NCBI GenBank assembly: GCA_048013815.1
Contig: CM106585.1
Coordinates: forward strand, 1,116,001-1,180,000
Source: Setoptus koraiensis
Taxonomy: Eukaryota; Arthropoda
DNA: 64,000 nt
Direction of reading: 5' to 3'
Shown: positions 10,749 through 24,306 of the stretch, one piece after another
How positions within the stretch are numbered: position 1 is the first letter of the stretch
Layout: every line of letters starts with the position of its first letter
Notes under the pieces: model-generated
Databases searched by the model: none
What the model was told of the DNA's origin: nothing
What the model saw: only the letters and a program-made list of their open reading frames with translations
Program-made: the position numbers and the translations under genes

Positions 10749-11915
10749 TTCCAATAGGAATAATATTAATATTTGCAATCATTGTATTGTTAGTGCGGCC
10801 AGTTGGCAATTGGCAACACAACTGGTTGCCATTTACTAGTGATGCTGCACGAAACGAGCCGCTCATCGAATGCCAACAAATGATGTAAGCGTTTATTGTG
10901 CAGTTGAAGCGACCGTAATTATGATACTGCACTGGCAGTGCCATAATTACCAACTGGCAAGCATGCCTCATTCGAGCCCATCGACAAGTATTGGCACTTT
11001 GATGAATTGGCCGCTCTCTCTCTCGCTCTGTCTGGCGCACAAACTGTCCAACGAAACCAACATGTTGTGTCGCAACAATGGCCAGAATCGTGCCGAATCG
11101 GCCATCGGCACGAATCAGCTCAACACACCAACGGACGTTACTCCAGTTTCAATGTGCGACGCGCTCACTGAAACTGCAAATCGGGGCACGTCCGCCAATG
11201 CGCTCACTTGTGGCAACGAGCTGGCGATTGTCGCCAGCCACCACGTTGCCACAAGCGCACAGGCCAAACAAACAACGAGACCAACTTTTGACAATTGTGT
11301 CAACTTGCCGCTCAATGTGCTCGCATTATCGCAACGGAAGCGCACGTCACCAGAGCCGGGCCGGCAATTATCGAAAAGAGCCCATTGGTCAGCGTTGCGC
11401 AACATTGACAGCATTGCTCCATTGCACAATTAATGTGTCCAATCAATTAATTACTGGCCCTGTCACTCACATTGGTCATTTGGTTGGCTCGCAATTGGAC
11501 AGGCTCACACACACATTGCAAATGGCAAATGGCGCACACTCGTAACTTGAGTAGCTCGTTTGCTGTAGCGGCTCACCATTTGTCAAGTCAAACATAACAA
11601 GCCAACAACTAGAGCGAGCTCGCTGTGCCGCCGTTGAGCGAGCTGCGCCAAGCTAGCAGCACACGGACAACGTGTGCCAAATTGAGGCTCATCTTACAGT
11701 GAGTATATGTTTACCGGTGTGTATGTTTATCGGTGCACATGGTTGCGTGTAGTGGCAACACGTTAGAGCCAATCTAACAATTGTAAGCAATTGGCGACAA
11801 GTGTGACGTGGGCAACATTTGAACGTGTGTCTCCTCATTTGCCATCGACCATAACAACCAACAGCATTGAGCTGACAATTGTGACTGTTACTGTAAACGA
11901 CGCAGCTAGCTGCAA

Positions 11916-12049
<134 letters not shown>

Positions 12050-13725
12050 GCCACGACGATGACGAGACTAACAACAACGTGCCAAACATGTGAGCGAGAT
12101 GCGACAAACAAACAACAATTGCCTATTGGACAGACACGGCGCCTATATCACAATATAATCATATATTATATTGTATTATATATACCGTATAATGCCGTGA
12201 TTAACAAGCCCATAGCTGTACGACGAAACGTATATAGCTAGGTTGCTATGAGCTTCGGCATCACTCGATCAGCTGTTTGGGCATGTTTACCAATGGTGTA
12301 TGTATAATACAGCATGTGTATTGTGTTGCGCAATTATTGTATTGGTGGTGGCTGCGACAATTGTTGCAACGAGCACGAGCATTGTTGAGTCTTGTTTGTT
12401 GTGAGGCAAGTGCACTGTTTATTGTCAACTTCAATTGAGCTTCACGCCAGCAAACAACCAACGCGACTTGACGAAGCGAGATGAGCCCACAAAGTTGTTA
12501 GCTGACAAGTGAGTGAGTCCACAAATTGCCACAAATAGACAGCGCGACAGATAGAGATGGGCGCCACATGATTATTCATGAGGCCACTTGATTAGTTAGA
12601 CACAACGTAGCAGTGGCAGCATCACGAGCTTATGTATCTGTATGTATCGTGTTATTATTATTAGGTACCATCCAGCCAACTATTACGTAAGCGTGTAACG
12701 TAATAGCAGGCTAGCTGTTGCGCGTCGATTTGGCACAGCTTGTGCCACTAACTTGTGTACAGTACTTGTCTAGCCAGCCTTATGCTTAGGCTTTCTGTGT
12801 ATCGCTATGTGTGCTTCAAACGCGCAAACATTTCTAATCGGCGAGCTCTTATTCTATAATTATTATATAATATATAAACTGCTGAATATTATTAACAAGT
12901 CAGGCTAAATATAAGCTAGTAAAGCTAAATGTTAAGGCGACTCACACACAGCCGGCAGCACAGTGCAGCGACATGTTGTGAGTACTTGCTGGCTGCGTTA
13001 CCATCAGCGAGGCCTGCACCTATTTAGTGTGACTCTCGACAACAAGCCACGTTGTTGGGCCCCGCCGTCCGGCCCGTCGCCATTTGTGGGCCGCTAGTTG
13101 TCGCTAGGGGGCCGCGAATAGCGACTAGAGACAGCGCGACGAAGGGCCACAACGAGCCACGACGAGCCACGACGGGCCACGACGAGCACATAGGGGCGCC
13201 CATGGGCGCTGCAAACAAACAACTGCAGCTATTACATAATAATGCCATTACACAATAATGCCAATGCATGCATGGTGCAGCTGCAGCAGTTGTAAAGCTG
13301 CCGAAATTTTTATTGTCGCCATCGTGCGTTGAGTGTGTGCAAGCAACGACGAGCAACAACGAGCAACAACGAGCAACAGCACAAAAAGCGTTGAGAAGCC
13401 ACCAACCAAGACTAACGTTTACGTAATGCACGCTGGTGCACACTGGCATGGGCATCAGTGCAGCTCTCGCAGCAACAGCGCACCTCGGCAACACTGCACC
13501 TCGTGTTTAAAAGTCACCGAAGTCGCCACACAGAGCATGCTCGTGATCTAGATAGCTGCAGCTCATTACTGTGTGTCTCTTAATGATGCTGCCCCCTTGT
13601 TTTTCGTCAGCATGTTGCGTATGTATGCCATATATCACACACCAAAGATGGTATTGCACGTTGGAAAAGAGCAACAAATGTGCCCGCAACGCAGCCAGCC
13701 AGCCAGCCAGCCAAATAAGCATGCC

Positions 13726-13728
<3 letters not shown>

Positions 13729-13778
<50 letters not shown>

Positions 13779-13786
13779 GTGTGTGT
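13729..13786 (+). repeat. (GT)n microsatellite
   Basis: Nearly pure GT run, one GC interruption near the end. Confidence 0.95.
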
Positions 13787-14426
13787 TGGATCGCTCAATA
13801 AGACGAGCCGGAGCAAGTAGCGAGCTCTAGCGACTGTTGTGTCAAAAAGTCGCTACTGACAAAGCCAGTTGATTACGTTCGCTTCGTTGGTGTGTCAGCC
13901 GGCGCTGCCTTCGAATTTCGATTAATTCTCTCAGTTGAGCTTGCGTTGCGTTGTGTGTTGATTCATTCATGTTCATTGAGTTACACGCAGGCCGCCATTA
14001 GCTGGTGGTGGCGACAACAACGACAACAACGCCACCAACGACAACAACGCCAACAACGACGCCGGCATAACTCGCGCAACCACTCCATATATGGGCCACA
14101 TATGTGACTGTCTCATATTGACTCATGCAACATGCCCAGCATACACTAGATAATAGTGTCGCCACGCCGCCACCACCAAAACAACAACAGCAACTACTAG
14201 ATAATAAACACAATATAATGCAATAGCAAATGGCAATAGCAAATGGTGAATTGTAAATGTAAACGGAGGAGCTATGCTTGTTGTTTGTCACCGGCTCACA
14301 CTGTCTTGTCGCAACAGCGAGTCGTGATTGCGCAACTGGCTGCTCCAATTCGGCAATTCGCAACACTGGCCAGCTATTATGTATCGCACTACCATACATC
14401 GTTTGCATACACATCTGACACATCTC

Positions 14427-14505
14427 GTCAGATATATCAGATATAGTCAGATGTATCAGATATAGTCAGATGTATCAGATATAGTCACATGTATCAGATA
14501 TATAG
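14427..14505 (+). repeat. Minisatellite, 19-bp unit TCAGATGTATCAGATATAG
   Basis: About four copies, with an internal sub-repeat TCAGATRTA. Confidence 0.85.
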
Positions 14506-15419
14506 ACGAGTGTGTGCACTGGCCAACATGAGCAAAGTGCATTTGCTCATCATCCGCTTGCTAGACACAACAACACCAATGGTCGTCATCGCTCATTTAC
14601 TTAATCAGCTGTTTGTGCGGCCACAACGTGCAATCCGCTAATGATAACGACGAGCCCAAGGTCACATTGGCTTCGATTGGCCACTGGTCACTCGTGTATT
14701 TATATTATCTGCATGCACATGTGCGTTTGTGTGCGTTTGTGTGTGCTTGTGTGTGTTTGTGTGTGTTTGTGTGTGTGACGCAACGATAAAACACACACAC
14801 GCACACACTCATTGGCTCAGGCAGACAGACAGACGGACAGTCGCGACTCGCGAATCGCGATGAAACAGACGCAACGGGGATATCGATGCACTTGTTCTAT
14901 CCGCAGCATGTCGCCCATTTGAACATGGCGCCGGCTCAAGGTTACGGGCACGCGCAACTGCTATATCTGCTTTTATCTTCATTTTATATTATATATTGAA
15001 TGTTGTAGATACATCGTTGATGGCTGCATGTGTGCACTTGTTGCTGTCTGTCGGAATAAAGTCACTGTGCACTGGCAGCTATACAAGCCAGTATCGGCAA
15101 TTGCAATTTAGTTTTTGAGATTGGAGCTCGTGCAGCGACTCTCGCACGGCCTGACCACTCACAATTTGACCACGACGCACTCTCGCACTGCCCTCTGCCG
15201 GGTGTCGCCCATTTCTCGTTTGAGTGGGTCAGCGAGGACCACCTAGCACTTGCACGCTGTTCGGTGTTCGATGTTCGGGCCAGCCAATTCGAGACTCTTT
15301 GTCAGCTTGCATCACAAGCGTGCCCAAACAAACTCCGCTGGCTCGCAAATTGATTGCGGCGCGAATTGGCAAATAGCAGCCGACTGGCGACTGGCGACCG
15401 GCAAAGAAGCGACTTGAGG

Positions 15420-15491
15420 GCAGACGCAACCAGCAGACGCAACCAACAGACGCAACCAGCAGACGCAACCAACGGACGCAACCAACGGACG
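15420..15491 (+). repeat. Minisatellite, 13-bp unit CAGACGCAACCAR
   Basis: About 5.5 copies, alternating between two variants at the last base. Confidence 0.85.
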
Positions 15492-15799
15492 AGGCACGGG
15501 CGTTCGTTTGCGCCTTCTGTGGCCGTGCGTCGACTCGCTATTGGTGCGAGCAGTTGGGCGACAAAACCCGCCACTCGCAACGGCCGCTCGCAACGACGCG
15601 CACGGGCAACGTGCGCGCAACCATTCCCATGATTATGATTGAAGAGAGAGAGAGCGAGAGTGGTCAAACATTGCACAACTTGCGCACTTTAACAGCGTGA
15701 GAGCACTTGTTGCAACTGCGCGCACCACCGATGATGCAATTGGCGGCCGCCCGTCCGTTCGCCCGTTTGTTCGTTTGTCCGGCCGTCGGTTGTTGCATT

Positions 15800-15801
<2 letters not shown>

Positions 15802-15837
<36 letters not shown>
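15802..15837 (+). repeat. (AC)n microsatellite
   Basis: Perfect 36-bp dinucleotide run. Confidence 0.95.
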
Positions 15838-15838
<1 letters not shown>

Positions 15839-17383
15839 GCATTATAAGCGAGTACGTGCAGCGTGTTTGGCAACGGAGCGATATTCTAGTTGCGAGTGCG
15901 TTCTCAGGGCCGAGCAAGAACGCGGCCTGTGCTGACCAGCGTGCTGCCAGACAGACCTTGAACCAGAGCCGGCCACTGCTAACGGTGCAGGCGTTGTTGC
16001 ACAAGAGCGCACCAGATACCAGACGAGATATAGGATGGCAGCTCACGGCTTATAACTGAGAGTTGATTGCTGAGAGCCGCCAACCGAGAGCCGACAGATA
16101 GAATTTCCTCTGGACGCCACACTCTGGCGTCCACTCGTTTCCAACTGGCCCTGCACCGTGATGCACCGTGCTGCACCGTGTTGCACCGTGCGCAAATTGC
16201 ACGTGCTCGCATGTGCAAGTGGCGTGTGTTGGCCGTAGGTTGCAGGTTGCAAGTTGCAGTTTGCAAGTTGCGAGGCCACAACAGGCACCAGAACGGCGTG
16301 TCATGCGACGCGGCCACAAGGAACCGTATGGACAGATAATGGCATAGAGTGCCATTGGCACAACAAAGAGAACAGACAAGCGAGCAAAAGAATGTCCATT
16401 TCTATTTATATCCCGATGTGGCAACGTTTTGGCATTGGGCCCATTGGCGCAACAGCATAATGGCATAATCACACACCGGGCACCATTGGCATTGTTGGTG
16501 CACAGTGTGGCCAGCACTTGTTGTGGCCACTTGTTGCGCTTGCTGGCCAGTGGCCGCTCGTAATAAGCGGCGCCAACTGGCCAGCGACACTCACTTTCTC
16601 TTGCAACACGTTGCACGCTCATGAGCAGCAACTTGCAACGGCCAACTGTCGCTTGCGTGTAATTGAATGCCGTCGGTGTGTGTGTGTCGCTGTCACTGTG
16701 ATTGTCGGACGCTTATTGTCGGAGTAACTAGAATCCAGTTGATGTTTCAGCAACACTCAAACAAGCGCCTGCAGCACGTGCACTTGGCCGCAATCACTGA
16801 TGCGCGCATCCCCTCTCTGTCACTATGTGACGGCCGTTAGATGCTCGTGCAAAAGTGCGTGCCAACCATGAGGCGTCGTGCGTTTCCTTTGTTTGCCGTT
16901 GCCAGCGACTTGGTAACGACAGCAGCCACTTGTTGCCCGCTCGTCGCCTGCTCGTCGCAACCAACTGCACCGCCAACAAACTGCCTGAAATAGCTGCCAT
17001 AATGACGACGGGCACAGGTCATTTATTTATCCTCTGCTTCTTTTATGGCCCAGTCCTCGTGTCCAGTTTGCCTGCACTGTGCCACTCATGCCACTGTGCT
17101 GCTCACAATGAGTGCACGTGCACACAATGGTCAGTATATATCATCATCATATGTCATCTGTATAAAATAAATGTTCACTGTGCTGCCAGCTTGTCGCGCG
17201 ATACGCACTTCCTGTGCCTTTGGTGTGTCGCTAGTTGCATCACTTGCTAATTTGCCACTTGTAATATCACCATTATTATTGTCGCTCATTGTTATTCTGT
17301 GCCACGCACAGACTAATAATGAGCAGCTAGTAGTTAATTATTGCTTTGTCGTCATTAAGTGTGTCCATTTTCTCTCATCACTG

Positions 17384-17386
<3 letters not shown>

Positions 17387-17442
<56 letters not shown>
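17387..17442 (+). repeat. (CA)n microsatellite
   Basis: Perfect 56-bp dinucleotide run. Confidence 0.95.
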
Positions 17443-17443
<1 letters not shown>

Positions 17444-18052
17444 TTGCATTGGCCAACTGCAAGTTGTCAGTCACTGTTGGCAAATCATTCAAGTTTCTCT
17501 TTGTCGGTGCACACCAGTCATCCATATGACTCGCTGTGCATCATGTGAGCTGTGCACGAGCAATTACGTGGCGCTGCAAGTTGCGAGCAATCGGAGCACT
17601 TGCGATGGAAGTTGCGAGCGTTGGCTACTTGCACAACTTGCTCCAATGGCGCATAACAGCGCATAGAAGCGCATGACAGAGAGAACAAAGACATGGCTCG
17701 ATTGTTGGCCTAAGCGCCGACCAAGCCATTGGGCCGAATTGCTACGAATTGGCAGTGGCCACTCCCCGCGCGAGTGAGTTATTTGCTGCCGGTTACATCG
17801 CGCCCGCAACGGGCAAATGGGCCAAAAAAGCGGACTCTTTTTCGGTTTGTATGGCTCGCAAGGCCAGAGAAGTGGCCAGAGAAATTCCTTGCACAGGAGG
17901 TGGCGATGTGCCCGTAAATATGCTTTGTGCCAGCGGATATTTTGCCAGTAACAGGCACTCTAATGAGAGCCACTCATCGGCCAGCAACAGTAATGATACG
18001 TTGATGAACCATAACACATGTGTCTTATAACGCGCTGTACGCATCACAACAC

Positions 18053-18104
18053 GCTAGTTGTGTCGGCTAGTTGTGTCGGCTAGTTGTGTCGGCTAGTTGT
18101 GTTG
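18053..18104 (+). repeat. Minisatellite, 13-bp unit GCTAGTTGTGTCG
   Basis: Four copies, three of them identical. Confidence 0.9.
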
Positions 18105-19842
18105 GGCCTCGCAAGCGCCCTCTATCAGCCAACGTGGTGGCAGTGCGTGGGCGACAACGTGCTGCCGACAGTGTGCCCAATGGACGCAGCTCGGACGCCA
18201 GCACCAACGGGCGCCACTTGAACCAAAGCGGCCAACCGAGCCAACCAAGCAAGCGCTCGTTGCCAGTTGAGCCGGCCTGGCCTGAGCCATTATTTGCCGG
18301 CCAGTATCTAATGGTTGATAACTATTATGTAACCATAATAAACAATCCCATAGTTGACTTGTGCGGAGCAGTTGCATAATAGCAACAACTGCCAGCGCCA
18401 ACGCCGAGCCAAGGGAGAGTGCCGGGTCGAAGGAGTCATTGAACTCGGTGTGGCGTGGTTGCGCGAACTAGACTCTCTTGTCGGCCGGGCCGGCTCAACA
18501 CTGAATAGCTCGCTTGCACCGCGCCAACCTGCCTCTCTTCTATAATGCAACGTTTACTGAGAATGCAGCCACAGAATACAGCCTGAGAATAGAGCGAGCC
18601 AAAACGAGCCGCCACTTAGTTGCAGCATTGGCGTTGCGCAACAACGAGGCACGTCATTGTCGGCTATGCATCGAATTGGCACGATGCAGCCATGCCAGTT
18701 TGAGCCAGCATGAGCCAATTCGAGTTTTGCCAGTTTGTGCCGGATGGCAGCAACATTGTGCCCAGTCTGCAATGCTGCGCCACGTTCACAGTGTGTTGAC
18801 ACTGGCGAGCGAGCTGTCGGATTGTCGCCGACAATTCAACAACACGCCGGCCATCAACGGTGATGCGGCCACACACACACACGATGGGCACTCACGAGCC
18901 AACTCTGTCGCTTTGTGTCTCATTCTGTTCTGTTCTGGCAACATTGCTGACATTATGCTCGGCTGCATTATGGTCAGCTGTTGCGGGCACGGTCACTAGT
19001 TAATGGTGGACGCGAATATTCACCGGCAACCGGCAACCAGCAAGCGGCAACCCGCAACGAGTTGCAACTCGCAGCAGTGAGATAATAGCCAGGGGATGGT
19101 CAGTTGCGAGCGGCCAGTTGGCTGTTGCTGCAAGTGCGGCCACGAACTTGCAACGAACAACCAACACAAGATGAGAGAGATAAGGCAAAGAATGCAGCCC
19201 ACTGTTACGCTGCAACAACCTGTTGCAGCCAGCAGCGCATTACGTAATAATAATAATGGTGGCCAGCGTGTATTATTAGTGTAATGCACTCAGCTCGTAT
19301 GGTTGCCAGCTCGCAGTGGCGGCTCGCAGGGGCGACTCGCAGTGGCAGCTCGTTCCTGTAGCTGGCCATTACGTAATCCTTGGGCTGTGCTGCGGCTACG
19401 CTGCGACGGTCAGACGCTATTGATTGGCAGTCATCGGGCCATAAGCGTGAGCAGGCGCCGCAAGAGAGAGAGAGAGTTCATGTGAGTGCACGCCTTTGGC
19501 CGCGGTCATGGTCACGGCCGGCGTGGTCAGCGGCACCGAGCAACGAACAGACACCAACGCAACGAGAAATGAGCCAGCCATAACCTATAACTGGCGTCGT
19601 TGTAGTTGCAAAACTTGCAAATATTGTTACGTAACAGCAATTGCGAGCCAAGTGTTGTCGTTGTTGTTGTTGTTGTTGTTGTTGCTGTTGCACGGGCTTG
19701 CATCGGGCAGAATCACTGCGGTGCCAACCAACTATGGCCAACTCACTGCACTGCGACCATCAATTGTATGATGTCGTGTGTATAAACTCGTAAAGCAAGT
19801 CTGTTCACGTTGCCACAAAGTCTGTGCCTCTGTTTGTTTGCT

Positions 19843-19944
19843 CGCTGGTTGTTTGCTGGTTATTGTGCTGGTTATTGTGCTGGTTACTGTGCTGGTTACT
19901 GTGCTGGTTTTCGTGCTGGTTTTGTGCTGGTTATTGTGCTGGTT
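19843..19944 (+). repeat. Minisatellite, 12-bp unit GTGCTGGTTATT
   Basis: About eight degenerate copies. The unit length keeps one frame open (Ala-Gly-Tyr-Cys-like repeats), with no sign of a real protein. Confidence 0.85.
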
Positions 19945-22623
19945 GGCAGCAAAATAAGAATAAATAATTGTATTGAGATTAGTATTTTATTGTCCATTAT
20001 TGACCAAACACAGCTGAGTGCGGCGCAAGGGCGCTGCTCGTACAGGTGCCCTTGCGCGTGCGTACGAGTTTTGCGCAGTTCCATTCAAATCACAGAATGT
20101 AGAATCCTGGCGAACAGACGCAAATTGGCCGGTCAAGCAAACTGTTTGCTCGGCTTGACCAGCCAACAACAAACAGCGACACCAAGTTAAACTTTTGTGA
20201 GCACACAGAAGAAATAACAAGTTTGGTCACTGTCAAGTTCGAGGTCATACAGTCATTAGGCGGTCGCGCGTTGTTGCGCAAGTGCGAGCCGGCCGACGTT
20301 TATAGTGCGAGTGCGAGGGCGAGTGAGAGAACGAGCCGCAAGCGAGCACGAGAAGTTGCAAGGACGAGCCCAAGCAACGATAAACGAGCGACGCCACCAA
20401 GATGGGAAAGAAGCACAAAACGAATCACACACACATGCGTTCGCAGCAAGTTCCTGTTGCGCAACATGCTCATCATGATGATGATCCCAGCGACGGCCCT
20501 TTGTGCCTGTTGGTACAAACTCGTAATGTTGGCTTGTGTTGCCTGCGTGTTGCTTGTGTCGCTGTTGTTGTTGTCGCTGTTGTTGTTGCTGCTGCTGCTG
20601 TTGTTGTTGTTGTTGTTGCTGCTGTTGCTGTTGCTGTTGAGTTGGTCACTTGGGCCAACTCTCGGCCCTCGCTTCTCGGCTCTCAACTCTCGACTCTCGG
20701 CTCTCGGCTCGTCCAGCACACACGCACACGCGCTCGAAGCGTTCTTTTATTGGCGGTCGGCAGCTCGCAGTCCGCAGTTGGCCGTTGCGCAATGGCATTG
20801 GTGTTACGCAACAGAAGGCACATTTGCGAGGGCGAGGCCGAGGCCGGGCACAAGGGACACACACACACACACACACAGAGCGTTAGAGAGACGCGCAGAG
20901 GCAACAAGAGACAAGCAACAAGAGAGAACGATTGTTACGTAACGTAGGCCCGGGTTTACAGTAAATACAACGAGCGCAGTTGCTGCCGGCGATCGGGGTC
21001 GTGATGAGTGCGCCGAACAAAGGCAACAACGCGGCCACGAACGCAGCTAAGAGCCGAACTCTTCTGTGCTGCAACTCGCAAAACTTGAGCGTCTGTTCTC
21101 TCTCTCTCTCTCTCTCTCTCTTCGACTTCTCTCACTCGCCACACTCGTTGTTTCTATGCACTTGTCCGGTCTGCGCGCACACACACACGCACGCACACAA
21201 CATGGAGCGTACATATAGAAAGGCGCTGGCAGCAAGGTGAGCGCTGGCCACAGAGAACAGGTTGTTGTGCGTGGTTGCAATGGCCGTCGTGGCAATTGGT
21301 GGCAGCGCGACGACACACCAGCCAAACGAGTTCTTTGTCTGTCGCTCGTTTCATGCCACCGGCATTCCTATCTCCGTCGGGCCGCTTCTCTCATGATGCG
21401 CCATTCGCAACGAAGCCTTTCCCAACAACCAGCTGTGCTCTCCCAACCAACACACACACACACACACACACACACACCACGAGCTCTTCCTCTGGCAACT
21501 CTCTGTGAGCTGCCACGTTGCTCATTTCACACACACACACGCACACACACGCACAGAGACACGCACGCAGCATGAGAAGAGCGCTTTTGAGTGGCTCGAC
21601 TCTTGAGTTACGCAACAAGCATGTGCAAGCCATCTGTAAAGTGCAGTGCACAAGACGCGCCGGTCAGTGTATAATTATAAATAGACGTGCCATATAGGTG
21701 AGAGCCATACGCACACTTGAGACACTCGGTCCCATTTATGTGTTTGTGTTGTCCATTGTGGGCTCTTTCTGTGCCGACTCGACCCAAAATCAATCGACGA
21801 GCGAGCTCGTTTGCGCATGCCAGCGACAAGTGCACGACTCACAAGTCAGCACTCATGTGTCGCACGGCACGCAACAACAACGACAGCAACAACAACAACA
21901 ACAACGAGTGGCAACATTGTTGTTGTTTGGCACGTTGCACCAACCAATTGTCACATAAATAAGCGGCACGCGAACTGACCAGGGGCCTCCGCTCATCTGT
22001 GCGCCCCCTTGCGCACGCGCCTGAGCCACTGTCTGTGCGCCTCGTTGGGCTTCTTTGGCCGGTTGCCGAGCAAGTGTCTTCGTGGGGCGCTCATTGATAA
22101 TAAATACGTCAAGTGCGCACAAATCAATGGAATGCTCACTGGAATGGTGTTGTTATTAACACCGACAACACCTATTAAATAATGAGAATTCTTTCGCTCT
22201 GTCTGTTGTCTGTTGCTTGTTTATTGTCTTTTGTTGGCGCAGCAATTACTGTCGTATTAAGTTGGCATGACAACCATATGAGAGGGGGCCCTAAAGCAGT
22301 CAAGTCGGCACACAATCAAGTCGGCACACAGTCAAGTCGGCACACAGTCAAACAGTCAGCGAGTTGTTAATTGATATTAGAGAGCCATAATTGACACTTG
22401 ATTGCGTCATGGGGGCCTCTGTTGTGTTGAGTGTGCGCGAATTCTTTATTGTTATACGCAGACATAATGTGAGCAAAGTGAAATGTGAGAAGGGCACGTC
22501 GAAAGAGAAGCACGCGCTCGCGGCAGCCAACAAGTTGCCGGCAAGAATGCGTTCGATGTGTCGATATTATAACATTCGATGTAGTTGCACTGATGGTAGT
22601 AGGCCAACGGCAGTTGCACAATA

Positions 22624-22624
<1 letters not shown>

Positions 22625-22683
<59 letters not shown>
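22625..22683 (+). repeat. (AC)n microsatellite
   Basis: Perfect 59-bp dinucleotide run. Confidence 0.95.
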
Positions 22684-22686
<3 letters not shown>

Positions 22687-24246
22687 GTTGCACTTTTTAC
22701 AAGCACAAGTGTACATGTAAAAAGTAATAGTATGTATAAGTATTTTTTCTTTTTTTTCTTGGTTGGCCCGCTCGCTTCTTTGCTTGTCTCGATTTCCTCG
22801 GCTTGCTTCGATCGTTCGAAGTTCGAACGGAGCCACAAAGAACGAGCAAAGAACGTTCTTTACAATGATGCATTCGATCAAAGCGAATCGCCGCCAGCCT
22901 TGGCCTTGCTCAAAAGGCCACATCGGGCGGCACGTCGCTTTGCGAGTCGCCGCTTCTCTCTCTCTCTTTCTCTGGCCGCTTCTTTGCATCCAACTGACCG
23001 GCCCGACTGGCGCAACTATGCAAACTGGCCTATCCATTGATCGTTCGGATCCGTTCGGGTTTGTTCGGTTCAAGTTTTTGTTCGGGTCCGGCCGGCCGGC
23101 CGGCGCACAGACAACCCGTAACGCAGTTGCTGTGCCGGCATGGCCCCGATACTTTTCTGCTGGCTTTGGCCAGTTTGATTTGCGTCCATTCCAAAGCAAC
23201 GGGCACCGGCTCCGATTTGCAGCCAACAAAACAAGCATGTCCATTACATAACGCTACTTTATTACATAACGCAGAGCGGAGAGGCGAACCAGTTGCAATT
23301 TGCAAGTTGCAACCAATTGAGCGCCACTTGTTGCGCACAAAACACGGCGCAGCGCGAAAAGAAAACACTGTGTGCCTAATTGACTTTGCAATAGTTACAT
23401 AATCAACTAATTGGCCTGTTCCAATGCACACTAGCCACATAGATGCGCACACATTGGTGAATAATGCACAGTTGATACTGTCGACATACCTGTATATTAT
23501 AGCTTCAACCATAGTATTGGCTATAGTGCACGTTGTGTCGAGTTGCCAGTTCAGTTGGTTGGCTCACAATTTGTGCCTAATTAGAGTATAAATAAGCGCA
23601 CTTTGTATGGCCGATTTGTGCTCACATTAGGCGATGACGCAACCACATCAAACAGGCACCACACATACGATAGAAACATAGAGAGAAAATACTGCAACTA
23701 TTATCGCCATCTACTCATGGTCGGCACCGCTTTGCCGGCCCGGCTCAACCATCAGTATGCAGCGTGTGATCTCACCTGTCGAACGAGTGCAGTTGCGGGC
23801 ACGAACGAACGAGCAAACGAGCAAACGCATGAGCGAAGGGTTTCGCCGGCCATCACGTGAGCTGGCGATCGTGAGGCATCTATCGGACACTAGCGCCAAC
23901 TAAACATGCTGCAGTAGAATGATGCAATCTGGCAAGCGAGCCAATTGTCAGTTCAATGTTGACCAGTGTTGACCAGCAACAGATATGCTTGTGCGAGTGA
24001 GTCAGCTGATTCGGTGTGTGCGCCCGTTGCATGGTGCAATTGACAAACGGGCTCCACTAATGGGTGACTCATAATGTTGGTCTTGGTGAATAATTGGACG
24101 CGTTATTATCGGTGCGACAGGTTGGGATGAGTTGTGTGAGCGTATAGTATGTATAGAGTGTGTATATACACTCTTATACAGCTTATCTCACGACCTGCTG
24201 ATGTATCCATTTTTAACCACTGGCCGCCATTAGCCGCTTTGGCAAG

Positions 24247-24306
24247 GCGAGCCGGCCAAAAGCGAGCCGGCCAAAAGCGAACCGGCCAAAAGCGAGCCGG
24301 CCAAAA
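24247..24306 (+). repeat. Minisatellite, 15-bp unit GCGAGCCGGCCAAAA
   Basis: Four copies, one single-base variant. Confidence 0.9.

Larger units (their letters stand above)
13721..20000. other. Noncoding DNA, microsatellite- and minisatellite-rich
   Basis: No gene recognised. Holds (GT)n, two (CA)n tracts, four minisatellites (listed separately) and TTACGTAA at 19240, 19369 and 19627. The longer open frames lack conserved motifs and follow the repeats. Confidence 0.55.

Noticed and set aside
20223-20947. Overlapping open frames of 181 and 239 codons with Leu/Val runs
   Set aside because: The hydrophobic runs are GTT/GCT repeats, two frames are open at once, and no motif is present.
22567-23244. 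225-codon minus-strand frame
   Set aside because: It ends in the (AC)n tract as a Cys-Val repeat, and the rest has no family features or codon pattern of a gene.
24247-24306. Regular repeats considered as a CRISPR array
   Set aside because: Units are directly adjacent with no spacers, and the DNA is eukaryotic.
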